From Streptomyces sulfonofaciens (GTDB lineage Bacteria; Actinomycetota; Actinomycetes; Streptomycetales; Streptomycetaceae): a stretch of DNA of 64,000 bases. This document shows, in pieces, positions 49,919-58,941 of the stretch. The stretch spans positions 1 to 64,000 of the forward strand of contig NZ_BNCD01000008.1 in NCBI RefSeq assembly GCF_014656295.1, in the 5' to 3' direction. The notes under the pieces are model-generated. The model did no database searches, was not told the DNA's origin, and was given only the letters and a program-made list of their open reading frames with translations. Each line of letters begins with the position of its first letter. Position 1 is the first letter of the stretch. The position numbers and the translations under genes are program-made.

Positions 49919-51247
49919 GTGACCACAGCAGCCGAACTCGCGACCCCGACGGTGACGGTGTCCCCGGGTGGAACGGCGACCACGACCCTGACCGTCCGCA
50001 ACGACAGCGACATCGTCGAGGGTTACGCGCTCGAAGTGGTCGGTGACTGCGCCGCGTGGAGCACCGTCGAGCCCCCGCGGGTGTCCCTCTACCCAGGCAC
50101 CTCCGAGACGGTGACGGTGCGCCTCGCGCCGCCGCGCTCGTCCCGGGTGCGTGCGGGCGAGGTGCCGCTCGGTGTGCGGGTGCTGCCCGCGGAGCGCCCC
50201 GAGTCCGTGGTCGTTCCCGAAACCACCGTCACCATCGAGCCGTTCTGGGAGTTGCGCGCCGAACTCGCCCCGCAGCGCCGCCGCGGCTGGCTCGGCGCCC
50301 GCTACCGCACCGCTCTGCGCAACCAGGGCAACACCCCGGTCGGTGTCGCGCTGTCGGCTGAGCAGGCCGGTGAGGAAATGCGGTTCGCATTCGCCCCGGG
50401 CGCGCCCGAGCTGGCACCCGGCGAGTCCGCCGAGGTACGGCTGCGGGTGCGCATCCGCAAGCCGATCTGGTTCGGCAAGCCGGTGACCTGGCCCTTCCAG
50501 GTCGGCGCCGGACCGACGGGCGAGGGGGTGCCGGAGCAGGGCCAGGAGAGGCAGCCGGGCCGCCCGGCACCGCTGGAGGGCGAGTTCGTCCAACTGTCCC
50601 TGCTGCCCAGGTGGCTGCTCGCCGTGCTGGCCGCGCTGCTCGCCCTGCTGCTCGCGTGGTTCGCGCTGGTCAGGCCCGCGGTGCAGAGTACGGCCAAGGA
50701 GGCGGCCGAGGAGGCCGCCAAGAACCCTCCACCGGTGGACGGCGGCGGGCAGGCCGGCCGGAAGGGCGCGGGCCCCGCGAGCGGTGACGAGCAGGAGGGC
50801 ACCGGCACCGGCACCGGCAGCGGTGGTTCCGGTGGCGGCGGCGGTTCCGGTGGGCAGGGCCGGTCGGGAGGCGGTTCCCCGGTCGGCGGCCGGCAGAGCT
50901 CCGCGACCATCGACGTCAGGACGGGCCCGGGGGCCAGGAAGGTCGGCGCCTACACGGTGCCGCAGGACAAGGTCTTCAACGTCACCGACATCGTGGTGGC
51001 CAACTACCAGGGCGACGAGGGCCTGCTGACCATCGCCTTCGGGGAGCGCACGATCACCACGATCGCCTTGGAGACCTTCCGCAACCAGGACTACCACTGG
51101 GTCACCCCGATCGAGATCCCCGAGAACGCCACCGTCACCGCGGACGTCACCTGCCGCAAGCCCGGCACACCCGCATCCGGCAAGCAGGCCTCCGGCTGCG
51201 CGGAGGTGCTCAACGTCAGCGGAGTGCTGAGCGACCTCAAGAACTGA
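49919..51247 (+). CDS. Membrane-anchored protein with Ig-like domains, divergent from the LuxR gene
   Basis: The roughly 442-residue protein opens with two beta-sandwich domains of the COG1470 'hydrolytic protein' type (VTVSPGGTATTTLTVRNDSDIVEGYALEV). One strong membrane helix follows (LLAVLAALLALLLAWFALV, about 240-258). After it come an Ala/Glu helix, a Gly/Ser/Thr linker with GGSG repeats and a C-terminal beta domain ending in DLKN. The GTG at 49919 has no ribosome site, and TACCTT lies close upstream, so a leaderless transcript is possible; the frame is open back to 49706. Genes like this accompany streptomycete CIS loci. A structural or tethering role is more likely than hydrolysis, since no catalytic motif is visible. 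Confidence 0.78.
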   Translation: MTTAAELATPTVTVSPGGTATTTLTVRNDSDIVEGYALEVVGDCAAWSTVEPPRVSLYPGTSETVTVRLAPPRSSRVRAGEVPLGVRVLPAERPESVVVPETTVTIEPFWELRAELAPQRRRGWLGARYRTALRNQGNTPVGVALSAEQAGEEMRFAFAPGAPELAPGESAEVRLRVRIRKPIWFGKPVTWPFQVGAGPTGEGVPEQGQERQPGRPAPLEGEFVQLSLLPRWLLAVLAALLALLLAWFALVRPAVQSTAKEAAEEAAKNPPPVDGGGQAGRKGAGPASGDEQEGTGTGTGSGGSGGGGGSGGQGRSGGGSPVGGRQSSATIDVRTGPGARKVGAYTVPQDKVFNVTDIVVANYQGDEGLLTIAFGERTITTIALETFRNQDYHWVTPIEIPENATVTADVTCRKPGTPASGKQASGCAEVLNVSGVLSDLKN

Positions 51248-51490
51248 ACCAGACCACTACGGATCACACCAAGCAGCGCGTCGACGCCCAAACGGGGCGC
51301 ACCGGGGGCGCGCAGCGCTCCGAGAGGGGCGCGAAAACCGCGCGGGGGGCCGCGGTGGTGCGGCGGGTCGGCATCGGCCGCGGGGGCTCCTACTGCCGTG
51401 TCCGGGCCACCGGACAGCAGCGCGAGGGCAGCACCCCGGTCCGAGCACCGTGCGCCGCACCTGCGCCGTCGCCGCACCGGGGAAGCCGGG

Positions 51491-52651
51491 TCACCCGTGG
51501 TGGACCCGCGGGAGGCCGGACCCGTGGTGGAAGGCCGGGTCGTCCGCCGTTGACCCGCGGGAGGCCGGGTCGTCCGTGGCGGACCCGGCCGTGCGTCCCG
51601 CCGCGGGGGTACGCGCCGCGCGGCTGAACGCCCACGTCAGCTTCGGCTCCACCACCGCGCGGAAGACACGCCGCACGGGCGGCGTGCACAGCAGGGCCAC
51701 GGCGACCGCGGCGGCCAGCGTCACCGTGACCTCGCCGAGCGGCCCGTGCACCCACGGGTGGTCGTACCAGCCTGCGTACAGAGCGCCCTTCACCAGGAAA
51801 CCGTGCAGCAGGTAGCCGTACATGGTGCCGGTGCCGAGACCGGTGAACCAGGTGCGCCGGCGCGGCACCCAGGCCAGGAAGCAGGCCGTGAGGGTCAGCG
51901 AGCACACCAGCAGCCCCGCCGTCATCGCGGGCCCCGCCCACCATGGCGCCCCCAGCTCCTGGGCGCTGTTGTCGTGGTAGAACCACTCGTAGTTCATCCG
52001 CGGCGCCGCCCAGTACGCCACCAGCAGCGCCGCGGCGAAGACGGCCGGCGCGGCCGTGCGCAGCCGTCTGCCGCGCAGCCGCGCCAGATGCTCGGGCCGC
52101 AGCAGCAGGCCAAGCACGAAGAACGGCAGGAACTGCAGTACGCGCTGGAGATCGAGGTCGTCGCCGAGTTCCGGCGACATGGACGCGAGGGCGGCCAGGG
52201 CGAGCGCGGGCACCATCGGAGCGCGCAGCGTCCGCCACAGCGGCGTCGTCAGCCGCCACACGAACAGCGCGGGCAGGAACCACGTCAGGAACCACGGATC
52301 GAGCAGCGTCACCGGGTTCGACGGGTCGTCACCCGCCCAGCGCTCGAACAGCGCGTATCCGGTCTCGAAGACCACGTACGGCACCGCGACGCCGCTGACC
52401 AGGCGTCCGAGCCGGCCGGGCCGGGCGTCGAAGCCGCGCGAGAAGTACCCCGAGACGATGATGAAGGCCGGCATGTGGAACGTGTAGACGGCCATGTACG
52501 CCGCGTCGACCGTACGGCTGCCGTTCTGCAGCGGCTCCCACGAGTGCCCCACGGCCACCAGCACGATGGCCAGGAACTTGGCGTTGTCGAAGAACGCCTC
52601 CCGTGCGGGGACAGACTCCCGGGGCCGCCCTGCTGAGGAGTTTTCGGACAT
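51491..52651 (-). CDS. Acyltransferase-3 family membrane protein
   Basis: The 386-residue protein has about ten predicted helices and the acyltransferase-3 hallmarks: FFDNAKFLAIVLVAVGHSWEP with the early histidine, and YTFHMPAFIIVSGYF. Family members transfer acyl groups to sugars or lipids at the membrane. The last 35 residues fall in a DNA repeat region and read as a low-complexity tail (DDPA...DDPAF). The ATG at 52651 is the first in frame. It is monocistronic and convergent with the Ig-like protein gene. Confidence 0.88.
   Translation of the reverse strand: MSENSSAGRPRESVPAREAFFDNAKFLAIVLVAVGHSWEPLQNGSRTVDAAYMAVYTFHMPAFIIVSGYFSRGFDARPGRLGRLVSGVAVPYVVFETGYALFERWAGDDPSNPVTLLDPWFLTWFLPALFVWRLTTPLWRTLRAPMVPALALAALASMSPELGDDLDLQRVLQFLPFFVLGLLLRPEHLARLRGRRLRTAAPAVFAAALLVAYWAAPRMNYEWFYHDNSAQELGAPWWAGPAMTAGLLVCSLTLTACFLAWVPRRRTWFTGLGTGTMYGYLLHGFLVKGALYAGWYDHPWVHGPLGEVTVTLAAAVAVALLCTPPVRRVFRAVVEPKLTWAFSRAARTPAAGRTAGSATDDPASRGSTADDPAFHHGSGLPRVHHG
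51503..51568. repeat. 17-bp direct repeats at the 3' end of the acyltransferase gene
   Basis: GACCCGCGGGAGGCCGG occurs at 51503-51519 and 51552-51568, with related partial copies between. The copies encode the repetitive C-terminal tail of the acyltransferase, which probably grew by duplication. Confidence 0.7.
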
Positions 52652-52828
52652 CTTGTCGACACCGCTAACCCGTCGCGGGCTCCGTAAACCGGGCCGTGGC
52701 CGACTCGTCCCGCGGGTGCACGGAGGCCGGTCCGCTACTCACTGCCCGCGTGGTACGACGTTTATCGTAGGTACCGGCGCCGGGACCGGGGCGGCCGATC
52801 CGAGCACACTCCGTCGAGGGGGTCCTGC

Positions 52829-53446
52829 ATGAGCCGTTTCGGTCGACTGGCCTTCACCGGGCACGTCCGCCGCGTCCAGGCCGAGGAGGGCAGCGAACGG
52901 GCCGTCGCCCGGCTGGCCGAGGGCGAGGGGCCCGACCCGCTCACCGACCGGGAGGCCGCCCACATCGCACGGAGCGACGGCTTCTACCTGGCGAGCGTCG
53001 GCGACACCGGCTGGCCCTACGTCCAGCACCGCGGCGGCCCGCCGGGCTTCGTCCACGTCCTGGACGAGCACGTCCTCGCGTTCGCGGACGTCGGGGGGAA
53101 CCGCCAGTACGTCACCACCGGCAACGTCCGCGGCGACGACCGCGTGGCCCTCTTCTTCATGGACCACGCCCACCGGACCCGTCTCAAGGTGCTCGGCCAC
53201 GCCACCGTCACCGGCCCCGCGCAGGACCCGGAACTCGCCGCCCGACTCGACGCCCCGCGCACCGCGGGGCGCGTCGAGCGCCTGGTGTCGGTCCGCGTCG
53301 AGGGCCTTAGCTGGAACTGCTCGCACCACATCACCCCGCGCTACACCGAATCCGAGATCCACGAGGTCCTGGCGCCGCTCAGGGCCCGCCTTGCCGACCT
53401 GGAGGAGGAGAACGAGCGGTTGCGCGCCCGGCTCGCCGGGGAATGA
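52829..53446 (+). CDS. Pyridoxamine 5'-phosphate oxidase-like split-barrel protein
   Basis: The 205-residue protein has a flavin-type split barrel (FYLASVGDTGWPYVQHRGGPPGFVHVLDE...VALFFMDHAHRTRLKVLGHATV). It ends in a helix with heptad character (LRARLADLEEENERLRARLAGE), a probable coiled coil for dimerisation. Family members bind FMN, F420 or haem and reduce or oxidise small molecules; no cofactor can be assigned. The ATG at 52829 follows GAGGGGG. It is divergent from the acyltransferase gene. Confidence 0.85.
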   Translation: MSRFGRLAFTGHVRRVQAEEGSERAVARLAEGEGPDPLTDREAAHIARSDGFYLASVGDTGWPYVQHRGGPPGFVHVLDEHVLAFADVGGNRQYVTTGNVRGDDRVALFFMDHAHRTRLKVLGHATVTGPAQDPELAARLDAPRTAGRVERLVSVRVEGLSWNCSHHITPRYTESEIHEVLAPLRARLADLEEENERLRARLAGE

Positions 53447-53678
53447 GGCGCCACACCGGCGCGCACCGTACGGTGAAAGCCCACTGCCGGGCGCCCGCGC
53501 GGCACGGGGCGCCGGGCCCCCTCCCCGGGAGGAGCGACCAGCCGCCGGCCGCCAGTGATCCGGGCCGGCGACCAGGAACCGGTGCCCGGCGACCAGCGGC
53601 CAGTGAGCAACCCGTGCGCAAGGACCGGCCGCCGAGGCCCCCGGCCCGCACCCACCCACCCCCGAGGAACAGGACGCC

Positions 53679-54866
53679 ATGCCAGAACCCGGCGAGACCC
53701 CCGCCACCGCGCCGGACGCTCCCGTCATCGTCAGCGAGCCGGGCTCCTTCGCCCACGGCGTCCTCACCGAGCGCCATCCCGCACTGATCGAGAAGGTCCG
53801 CGCCGCCTTCCCCTACGGTCCCGGACGCCGCCGCGCCCTGGACGCGCTGGCCCGCGAGATCACCGGCGCGATCGAACCCCTCGGCCCGGACGCCGCCGAC
53901 CGCGACCGGTGGCAGCGGTGGGGCGCCCCGTACATCGGCCGGTCCTGGCTCGACGTGCCGTTCCTGTGGGCGGAGGCGTACTTCTACCGCAAGCTGCTCG
54001 GCGCCGTCGGCTACTTCGACGAGGGGCCCTGGCAGGGCATCGACCCCTTCCGCCCGTTCAAGGAGGCCGAGCTCGGCACCACCGAGGCACGAGAGGAACT
54101 GGCCGCGCTCGACGGGCTCGCGACGCGGCCGCCGGCCGAGCAGGACGCCGCGCTGCTGCACGGTGCGCTCTGGGGCAACCGCGCCGACCTCGGCTTCCGC
54201 ATCTCGGCCGGGGACCGCGCCGCCGCCGAGGACACCGCGCTGGTCGCGGACGACTCCGCGGCCCTGTGGTCCCTGCTGCCCGCCGGCGCCCGGGCCACCG
54301 TGCACCTGGTCGCCGACAACGCGGGACGCGAACTGGTCCCCGACCTCCTCCTGGTCGACCATCTGCTGCGGCGCCACCGCGCCGACCGGGTCGTGCTGCA
54401 CGTGAAGCCACGCCCCTACTACGTCTCGGACGCGACGATGGCCGACACGCTCGACTGCCTGCGCCACTGCGGTGCCGCGGGCGGTGCCGCAGCCGAGGCC
54501 GCCAGGCGGCTGCGGGACGCGTTGCGCCGGGGCCGGCTCGACGTGTCGGCGCACCCGTTCTTCTGCTCACCGCTGACGTACGAGGAGATGCCCGGCGACC
54601 TGCGCGAGCGGTTCGCCGGGGCCACCGTGACCGTGCTGAAGGGCGACCTCAACTACCGGCGGCTCGTCGGCGACCGCCACTGGCCCCCGACCACGTCCTT
54701 CACCGACCGCACGGCGTACTTCCCGTCCCCGGTGGCCGCCCTGCGCATCCTCAAGTCCGATGTGATCGTGGGCCTCGGCCCGCGCACGGAGGCGTCCCTC
54801 GTCGCCGCCCGCGGTCAGCGCTGGCGCACCAGCGGCGAGCACGCGCTGATCCAGGTACGGCACTGA
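53679..54866 (+). CDS. DUF89/ARMT1-like damage-control phosphatase family protein
   Basis: The 395-residue protein matches the DUF89 fold, with a helical N terminus rich in aromatic residues (PFLWAEAYFYRKLL). The core has VADNAGRELVPDLLLVDHLL with the conserved Asp-Asn pair, then LHVKPRPYYVSDAT, and later TVLKGDLNYRRLVGDRHWP with the metal-binding KGDxNYR motif. Members are metal-dependent phosphatases thought to remove damaged sugar phosphates. The ATG at 53679 follows GAGGAACAGG. It is monocistronic. Confidence 0.85.
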   Translation: MPEPGETPATAPDAPVIVSEPGSFAHGVLTERHPALIEKVRAAFPYGPGRRRALDALAREITGAIEPLGPDAADRDRWQRWGAPYIGRSWLDVPFLWAEAYFYRKLLGAVGYFDEGPWQGIDPFRPFKEAELGTTEAREELAALDGLATRPPAEQDAALLHGALWGNRADLGFRISAGDRAAAEDTALVADDSAALWSLLPAGARATVHLVADNAGRELVPDLLLVDHLLRRHRADRVVLHVKPRPYYVSDATMADTLDCLRHCGAAGGAAAEAARRLRDALRRGRLDVSAHPFFCSPLTYEEMPGDLRERFAGATVTVLKGDLNYRRLVGDRHWPPTTSFTDRTAYFPSPVAALRILKSDVIVGLGPRTEASLVAARGQRWRTSGEHALIQVRH

Positions 54867-55018
54867 CCCACCGGCCGGCGCGCGAGCTGGTGCGCGCACT
54901 GCGCGGGTGCGGAGCGCGCGCCCCGGCCCGTCGGACGGTGACCCCTACGCCCCTAACGCATACGCCCATACGCAGATGCCCATACGCCCATGCCGTTCCG
55001 GCCCGCCGGACGGTGCGC

Positions 55019-57340
55019 TCAGTGCCGTTCCGGAAGCTGAGCGCGGATCTCGCGGGCCGCCGCCACCAGGTGCTCCAGGGAGGCGCCGGCCTCCGGCCAG
55101 CCGCGGGTCTTCAGGCCGCAGTCCGGGTTCACCCACAGCCGCTCGGCCGGGATCGCGCGGAGCGCCTCGCGCAGCAGGGCCGCCGCCTCGGCGGTGCCGG
55201 GCACGCGCGGCGAGTGGATGTCGTACACGCCGGGGCCCACCGCGCGCGGGTAGCCGTACGCGGCGAGTTCGCCCGCGACCCGCATGTGGGACCGGGCCGC
55301 CTCCAGGCTGATCACATCGGCGTCCAGGTCGTCGATGGCCGCGAGGACGTCGCCGAACTCCGCGTAGCACATGTGCGTGTGGATCTGGGTGCCGGCACCG
55401 GCGGCGGCGGTGGCCAGCCGGAACGCCTCGGTGGCCCAGGCCAGGTAGGCGGCCCGGCCGTTGGCCCGCAGCGGCAGCGTCTCCCGCAGGGCGGGCTCGT
55501 CCACCTGGATCACGGGGGTGCCCGCGGCCTCCAGGTCGAGGACCTCGTCGCGCAGCGCGAGCGCCACCTGGCGCGCGGTCTCGGCCCGCGGCTGGTCGTC
55601 GCGGACGAAGGACCAGGCGAGCATGGTGACGGGGCCGGTCAGCATGCCCTTGACGGGGCGTTCGGTCAGCGACTGGGCGTAGGAGGTCCAGCGCACCGTC
55701 ATCGGACCGGGGCGCGAGACGTCCCCGGACAGGATCGGGGGGCGGACGTACCTCGTGCCGTAGGACTGGACCCAGCCGTGCCGGGTGGCGACGTAGCCGG
55801 TGAGCTGCTCGGCGAAGTACTGCACCATGTCGCTGCGCTCAGGTTCCCCGTGCACCAGCACGTCGAGCCCGGCCCGCTCCTGGAAGTCCACCGCCGCGCG
55901 GATCTCGCCCCTGATGTGCTCCTCGTAGGCGGCCGTGTCGATGCGTCCGGCGCGCAGGTCGGCGCGGACCGCGCGCAGGTGGCCGGTCTGCGGGAAGGAG
56001 CCGATGGTGGTGGTGGGCAGCAGGGGCAGCCGCAGCCGGGCGCGCTGGGCGGCCGAGCGCTTGCCGTACGGCTCCCTGCGGTGCGCGTCGGCGCCGGTGA
56101 CGGCCGACGTCCTGACGCGCACGGCGGGGTCGCGGGTGTGGCCGGATCCGGCTCGGGCGGCCAGGGCCGCGCGGCGCCCGGCGAGCTCGGCGGCGATGGC
56201 GCCGGTGCCGTGGGTGAGGCCGCGGGCCAGGGTGACGATCTCGGCGGTCTTCTGCCGGGCGAAGGCGAGCCAGCCGGCGACCTCGGGGTCGAGGTCCCGT
56301 TCGAGGGCGGCGTCCAGGGGGACGTGCAGCAGCGAGCACGAGGCCGCCACGTCGAGGCGGGCCGCCAGGCCGCGCAGCGTGCTCAGCGTCGCAAGTGACA
56401 CGCCGAGGTCGTCGATCCAGACGTTGCGGCCGTGCACCACGCCCGCGACCAGCCGCTTGCCGGGCAGGCCGCCGATCGCGGCGAGGCCCTCCAGATTGGC
56501 GGCACAGTCCTCCGCGAAGTCCAGCGCGAGCCCTTCGACGGGCGCCCGCGCGAGCACCGGCAGCGCCTCGCCGAGCCGCTCGAAGTACGACGCGACCAGC
56601 AGCCTCGGCCGGTCGGCGCGCCCGCCCAGGTGGTCGTAGGCGCGGGCCAGGGCGGCCAGCTCCGCCGGGGTGCGGTCCTGCACGAACGCGGGCTCGTCCA
56701 ACTGCACCCAGGAGGCGCCCGCGGCGCGCAGTGCGGCGAGCACCTCGGCGTAGACGGGCAGCAGCGCGTCCAGCAGGGCCAGCGGCCGGAAGCCGGGCGG
56801 GGCGTCGGGTGCGGGCCTGGCGAGCAGCAGGTAGGTGACCGGGCCGACCAGCACCGGACGCGCGGTGAGACCCAGCGCCTGTGCCTCCCGCAGCTCGGCG
56901 GCCTGCTTGCCGGGGTCGGCGGTGAAGACGGTGTCGGGGCCCAGCTCGGGCACCAGGTAGTGGTAGTTGGTGTCGAACCACTTCGTCATCTCCAGCGGCG
57001 CGGTCTCCTGCGTGCCGCGGGCCATCGCGAAGTAGCCGTCGAGCGGGTCGGCCGCCACGGCCGCGCGGTGCCGCCCGGGCACGGCGCCGACCATGACGGT
57101 GGTGTCCAGGACGTGGTCGTAGTACGAGAAGTCACCGGTCGGCACCTCGTCGATACCGGCCCCGGCCAGCCGGAGCCAGTTCTCCCGGCGCAGCCCCGCC
57201 GCGGTGCGGTGCAGCCCCGCCGCGTCCACCCGGCCCCGCCAGTACCCCTCGACCGCCCTCTTCAACTCCCGCCGCCGGCCCTGGCGGGGGCAGCCGTACA
57301 CCGTCGCCCCGGCCGGCGGGGCCCCGGACTGCACCGTCAC
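55019..57340 (-). CDS. metE: Cobalamin-independent methionine synthase
   Basis: The 773-residue enzyme transfers the methyl group of 5-methyltetrahydropteroyltri-L-glutamate to homocysteine. The C-terminal catalytic barrel has the zinc ligands in IHTHMCYAEF (His and Cys near 655) and NPDCGLKTRGW (Cys near 740). The N-terminal pseudo-barrel is intact (EMTKWFDTNYHYLVPEL). The start is the GTG at 57340 with AGGAGGG 4-5 nt upstream. The -10-like TAGGCT (minus strand, 57388-57393) gives a leader of only about 40 nt. No cobalamin riboswitch is present in the 300 bp upstream, unlike many streptomycete metE genes. Confidence 0.97.
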   Translation of the reverse strand: MTVQSGAPPAGATVYGCPRQGRRRELKRAVEGYWRGRVDAAGLHRTAAGLRRENWLRLAGAGIDEVPTGDFSYYDHVLDTTVMVGAVPGRHRAAVAADPLDGYFAMARGTQETAPLEMTKWFDTNYHYLVPELGPDTVFTADPGKQAAELREAQALGLTARPVLVGPVTYLLLARPAPDAPPGFRPLALLDALLPVYAEVLAALRAAGASWVQLDEPAFVQDRTPAELAALARAYDHLGGRADRPRLLVASYFERLGEALPVLARAPVEGLALDFAEDCAANLEGLAAIGGLPGKRLVAGVVHGRNVWIDDLGVSLATLSTLRGLAARLDVAASCSLLHVPLDAALERDLDPEVAGWLAFARQKTAEIVTLARGLTHGTGAIAAELAGRRAALAARAGSGHTRDPAVRVRTSAVTGADAHRREPYGKRSAAQRARLRLPLLPTTTIGSFPQTGHLRAVRADLRAGRIDTAAYEEHIRGEIRAAVDFQERAGLDVLVHGEPERSDMVQYFAEQLTGYVATRHGWVQSYGTRYVRPPILSGDVSRPGPMTVRWTSYAQSLTERPVKGMLTGPVTMLAWSFVRDDQPRAETARQVALALRDEVLDLEAAGTPVIQVDEPALRETLPLRANGRAAYLAWATEAFRLATAAAGAGTQIHTHMCYAEFGDVLAAIDDLDADVISLEAARSHMRVAGELAAYGYPRAVGPGVYDIHSPRVPGTAEAAALLREALRAIPAERLWVNPDCGLKTRGWPEAGASLEHLVAAAREIRAQLPERH

Positions 57341-57461
57341 AGAACCCTCCTAGCGGGCGAAGCGGAACAAAACCGTCACAGTCGGCCAGCCTAGTCGCTC
57401 GGGCCCGTGGGTGCCGGGTGCGAGGGCGTGAGGGTCCGCGGGTGCCGGTGCAAGGGTCCGC

Positions 57462-57531
57462 GGGGTGCGGGGTGCGGGGTGCGGGGTGCGGGGTGCGGGG
57501 TGCCGGGTGCCGGGTGCCGGGTGCCGGGTGC
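57462..57531. repeat. 7-bp minisatellite upstream of metE
   Basis: About ten 7-bp units, first GGGGTGC-type and then GGGTGCC-type, lie head to tail. The G-runs on one strand could form a quadruplex. Copy number probably varies between strains. Confidence 0.9.
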
Positions 57532-57550
57532 GAGGGTCGCGGGTTCGCGC

Positions 57551-57595
57551 TCCGTAGGCCACGGGTCCGTAGGCCGGGGGTCCGTAGGCCACGGG
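57551..57595. repeat. 15-bp triplicated repeat upstream of metE
   Basis: Three 15-bp units, TCCGTAGGCCACGGG, then the same with CACGGG changed to CGGGGG, then the first form again. They lie beside the 7-bp array. Confidence 0.9.
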
Positions 57596-57648
57596 TTGGA
57601 GGGACCACGGGCCCGTGGGTGGCGGGTGGCGGGTGGCCGCGTCGGGTC

Positions 57649-58941
57649 TCAGTCGCTCTGCGCCACCGGCTGCTCCTCGCCGGCCAGCCAGACGCGGGCG
57701 GGCCGCAGCCGCTCGTCGAGCGCGACCAGGTCGGCGCGGAGCCCGGGGCGCAGCGCGCCGCGGTCGGTCAGACCGAGCAGGGCGGCCGGCGTGGTCGCCG
57801 CCATCAGGACGGCGTCCGGCACCGGGATGCCGACGTCGAGGACCGCCCTGCGGAACGCCGCAGCCACGAAGAGCGTCGACCCGGCCAGCGTGTCGGTGCC
57901 GCGCAGCCGGGCCACCCCGTCGGTGACGGTGACCTCCCGGTCGGCGAACCGGTAGTCGCCGTCCGCCATGCCCGCCGCGGGCATCGCGTCGCTCACCAGC
58001 AGCAGCCGTTCGGGACCGGCCAGACGGTAGGCGAGGCGGGCGGTGTCGACGGCCAGGTGGTGGCCGTCCAGGATCAGTTCGCAGCGCAGCCGGGCGTCGA
58101 GCAGGGCGGCTGCCACCGGGCCGGGCTCCCGGTGGTGCAGCGGCGGCATGGCGTTGAAGAGGTGGGTGACCGCGCGGGCCCCGAGGTCCGTGGCCTCGGC
58201 GAAGGCGCCGGCCGAGGCGTCGGTGTGGCCCAGGCAGCACACCAGGTCGCCCGCGTGGCCCCGGATCAGATCGAGGGCACCGGGCAGTTCCGGCGCGAGC
58301 GTCATCGACACCGCGTGCCCCTCCGCCGCGTCGAGCAGCCGCCGCAGGACGCCCTCGTCCGGGGCCCGCAGCGCGGTGCGGGTCTGGGCGCCGCGGCGGT
58401 CGGGGGAGAGGAAGGGGCCCTCCAGGTGGATGCCGGCGACGGTGGGCGCGGTGCCGTCGGCGATGACGGCGGCGATGGCGCGCACCGCCGCCGTCATGGC
58501 CCGGGGCGCGACGGTGGCCACCGAGGCCAGCATCGTGGTGGTGCCGCGTGCCAGGTGGCCCGCGGCGGCCGCGCGTACGTCGTCCCGGTCCCCGGTGTAC
58601 ACGGAGTGGCCCGCACCGCCGTGGCAGTGCGCGTCCACGAACCCCGGGGTGAGCAGTCGGCCCCCGAGGTCCACGACCTCACGGGTGCCGCGCCCGCCCG
58701 GCGCACCCGCCCCAGGCGCACCCGTGCCGCCGGACGCGCCCAGCCCCCCGGGCGCGCCCGGACCCGCCCCCGAGCGTTCGTACGCGCCGTCGGCCGCGGC
58801 CGGCGGCCGGCCCTCGCCGAGGGCCGCGATCAGGCCGTCCCGGACGAGCAGCCACCCCGGCCCCGTCACCCGGCCCGGGGTGACCAGGCGGGCGTTGGCC
58901 AGGAGGCGGTCGCCCCCCGGGGCGGGGCGCGCGGGGCTCAC
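57649..58941 (-). CDS. nagA: N-acetylglucosamine-6-phosphate deacetylase
   Basis: The 430-residue amidohydrolase removes the acetyl group from GlcNAc-6-phosphate in the cytoplasm. Metal-site motifs are present: FVDAHCHGG, GIHLEGPFLSP, GHTDAS, THLFNAMPPLHHREPG and SDAMPAAG with the catalytic aspartate. A Gly/Ala/Pro-rich insert of about 35 residues lies near residues 55-88, between the first strands. The GTG start at 58941 overlaps the stop of the hexosaminidase gene (GTGA). It is the last gene of the amino-sugar operon, so imported GlcNAc oligomers are cleaved, presumably phosphorylated elsewhere, and deacetylated here. Confidence 0.95.
   Translation of the reverse strand: MSPARPAPGGDRLLANARLVTPGRVTGPGWLLVRDGLIAALGEGRPPAAADGAYERSGAGPGAPGGLGASGGTGAPGAGAPGGRGTREVVDLGGRLLTPGFVDAHCHGGAGHSVYTGDRDDVRAAAAGHLARGTTTMLASVATVAPRAMTAAVRAIAAVIADGTAPTVAGIHLEGPFLSPDRRGAQTRTALRAPDEGVLRRLLDAAEGHAVSMTLAPELPGALDLIRGHAGDLVCCLGHTDASAGAFAEATDLGARAVTHLFNAMPPLHHREPGPVAAALLDARLRCELILDGHHLAVDTARLAYRLAGPERLLLVSDAMPAAGMADGDYRFADREVTVTDGVARLRGTDTLAGSTLFVAAAFRRAVLDVGIPVPDAVLMAATTPAALLGLTDRGALRPGLRADLVALDERLRPARVWLAGEEQPVAQSD

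Larger units (their letters stand above)
57341..57648. other. Gap between nagA and metE, with two minisatellites
   Basis: 308 bp that must hold the metE promoter and the end of the nagA transcript. Two tandem arrays (57462-57531 and 57551-57595, listed separately) occupy more than a third of it. No riboswitch-like conserved boxes and no terminator with a T run are visible. Confidence 0.6.

Noticed and set aside
57462..57595. Possible CRISPR array
   Set aside because: Units of 7 and 15 bp are directly adjacent with no unique spacers, and no cas genes are present; these are minisatellites.
57341..57648. Cobalamin riboswitch for metE
   Set aside because: No B12 box or conserved core is recognisable, and the distance from the likely transcription start to the start codon is too short.
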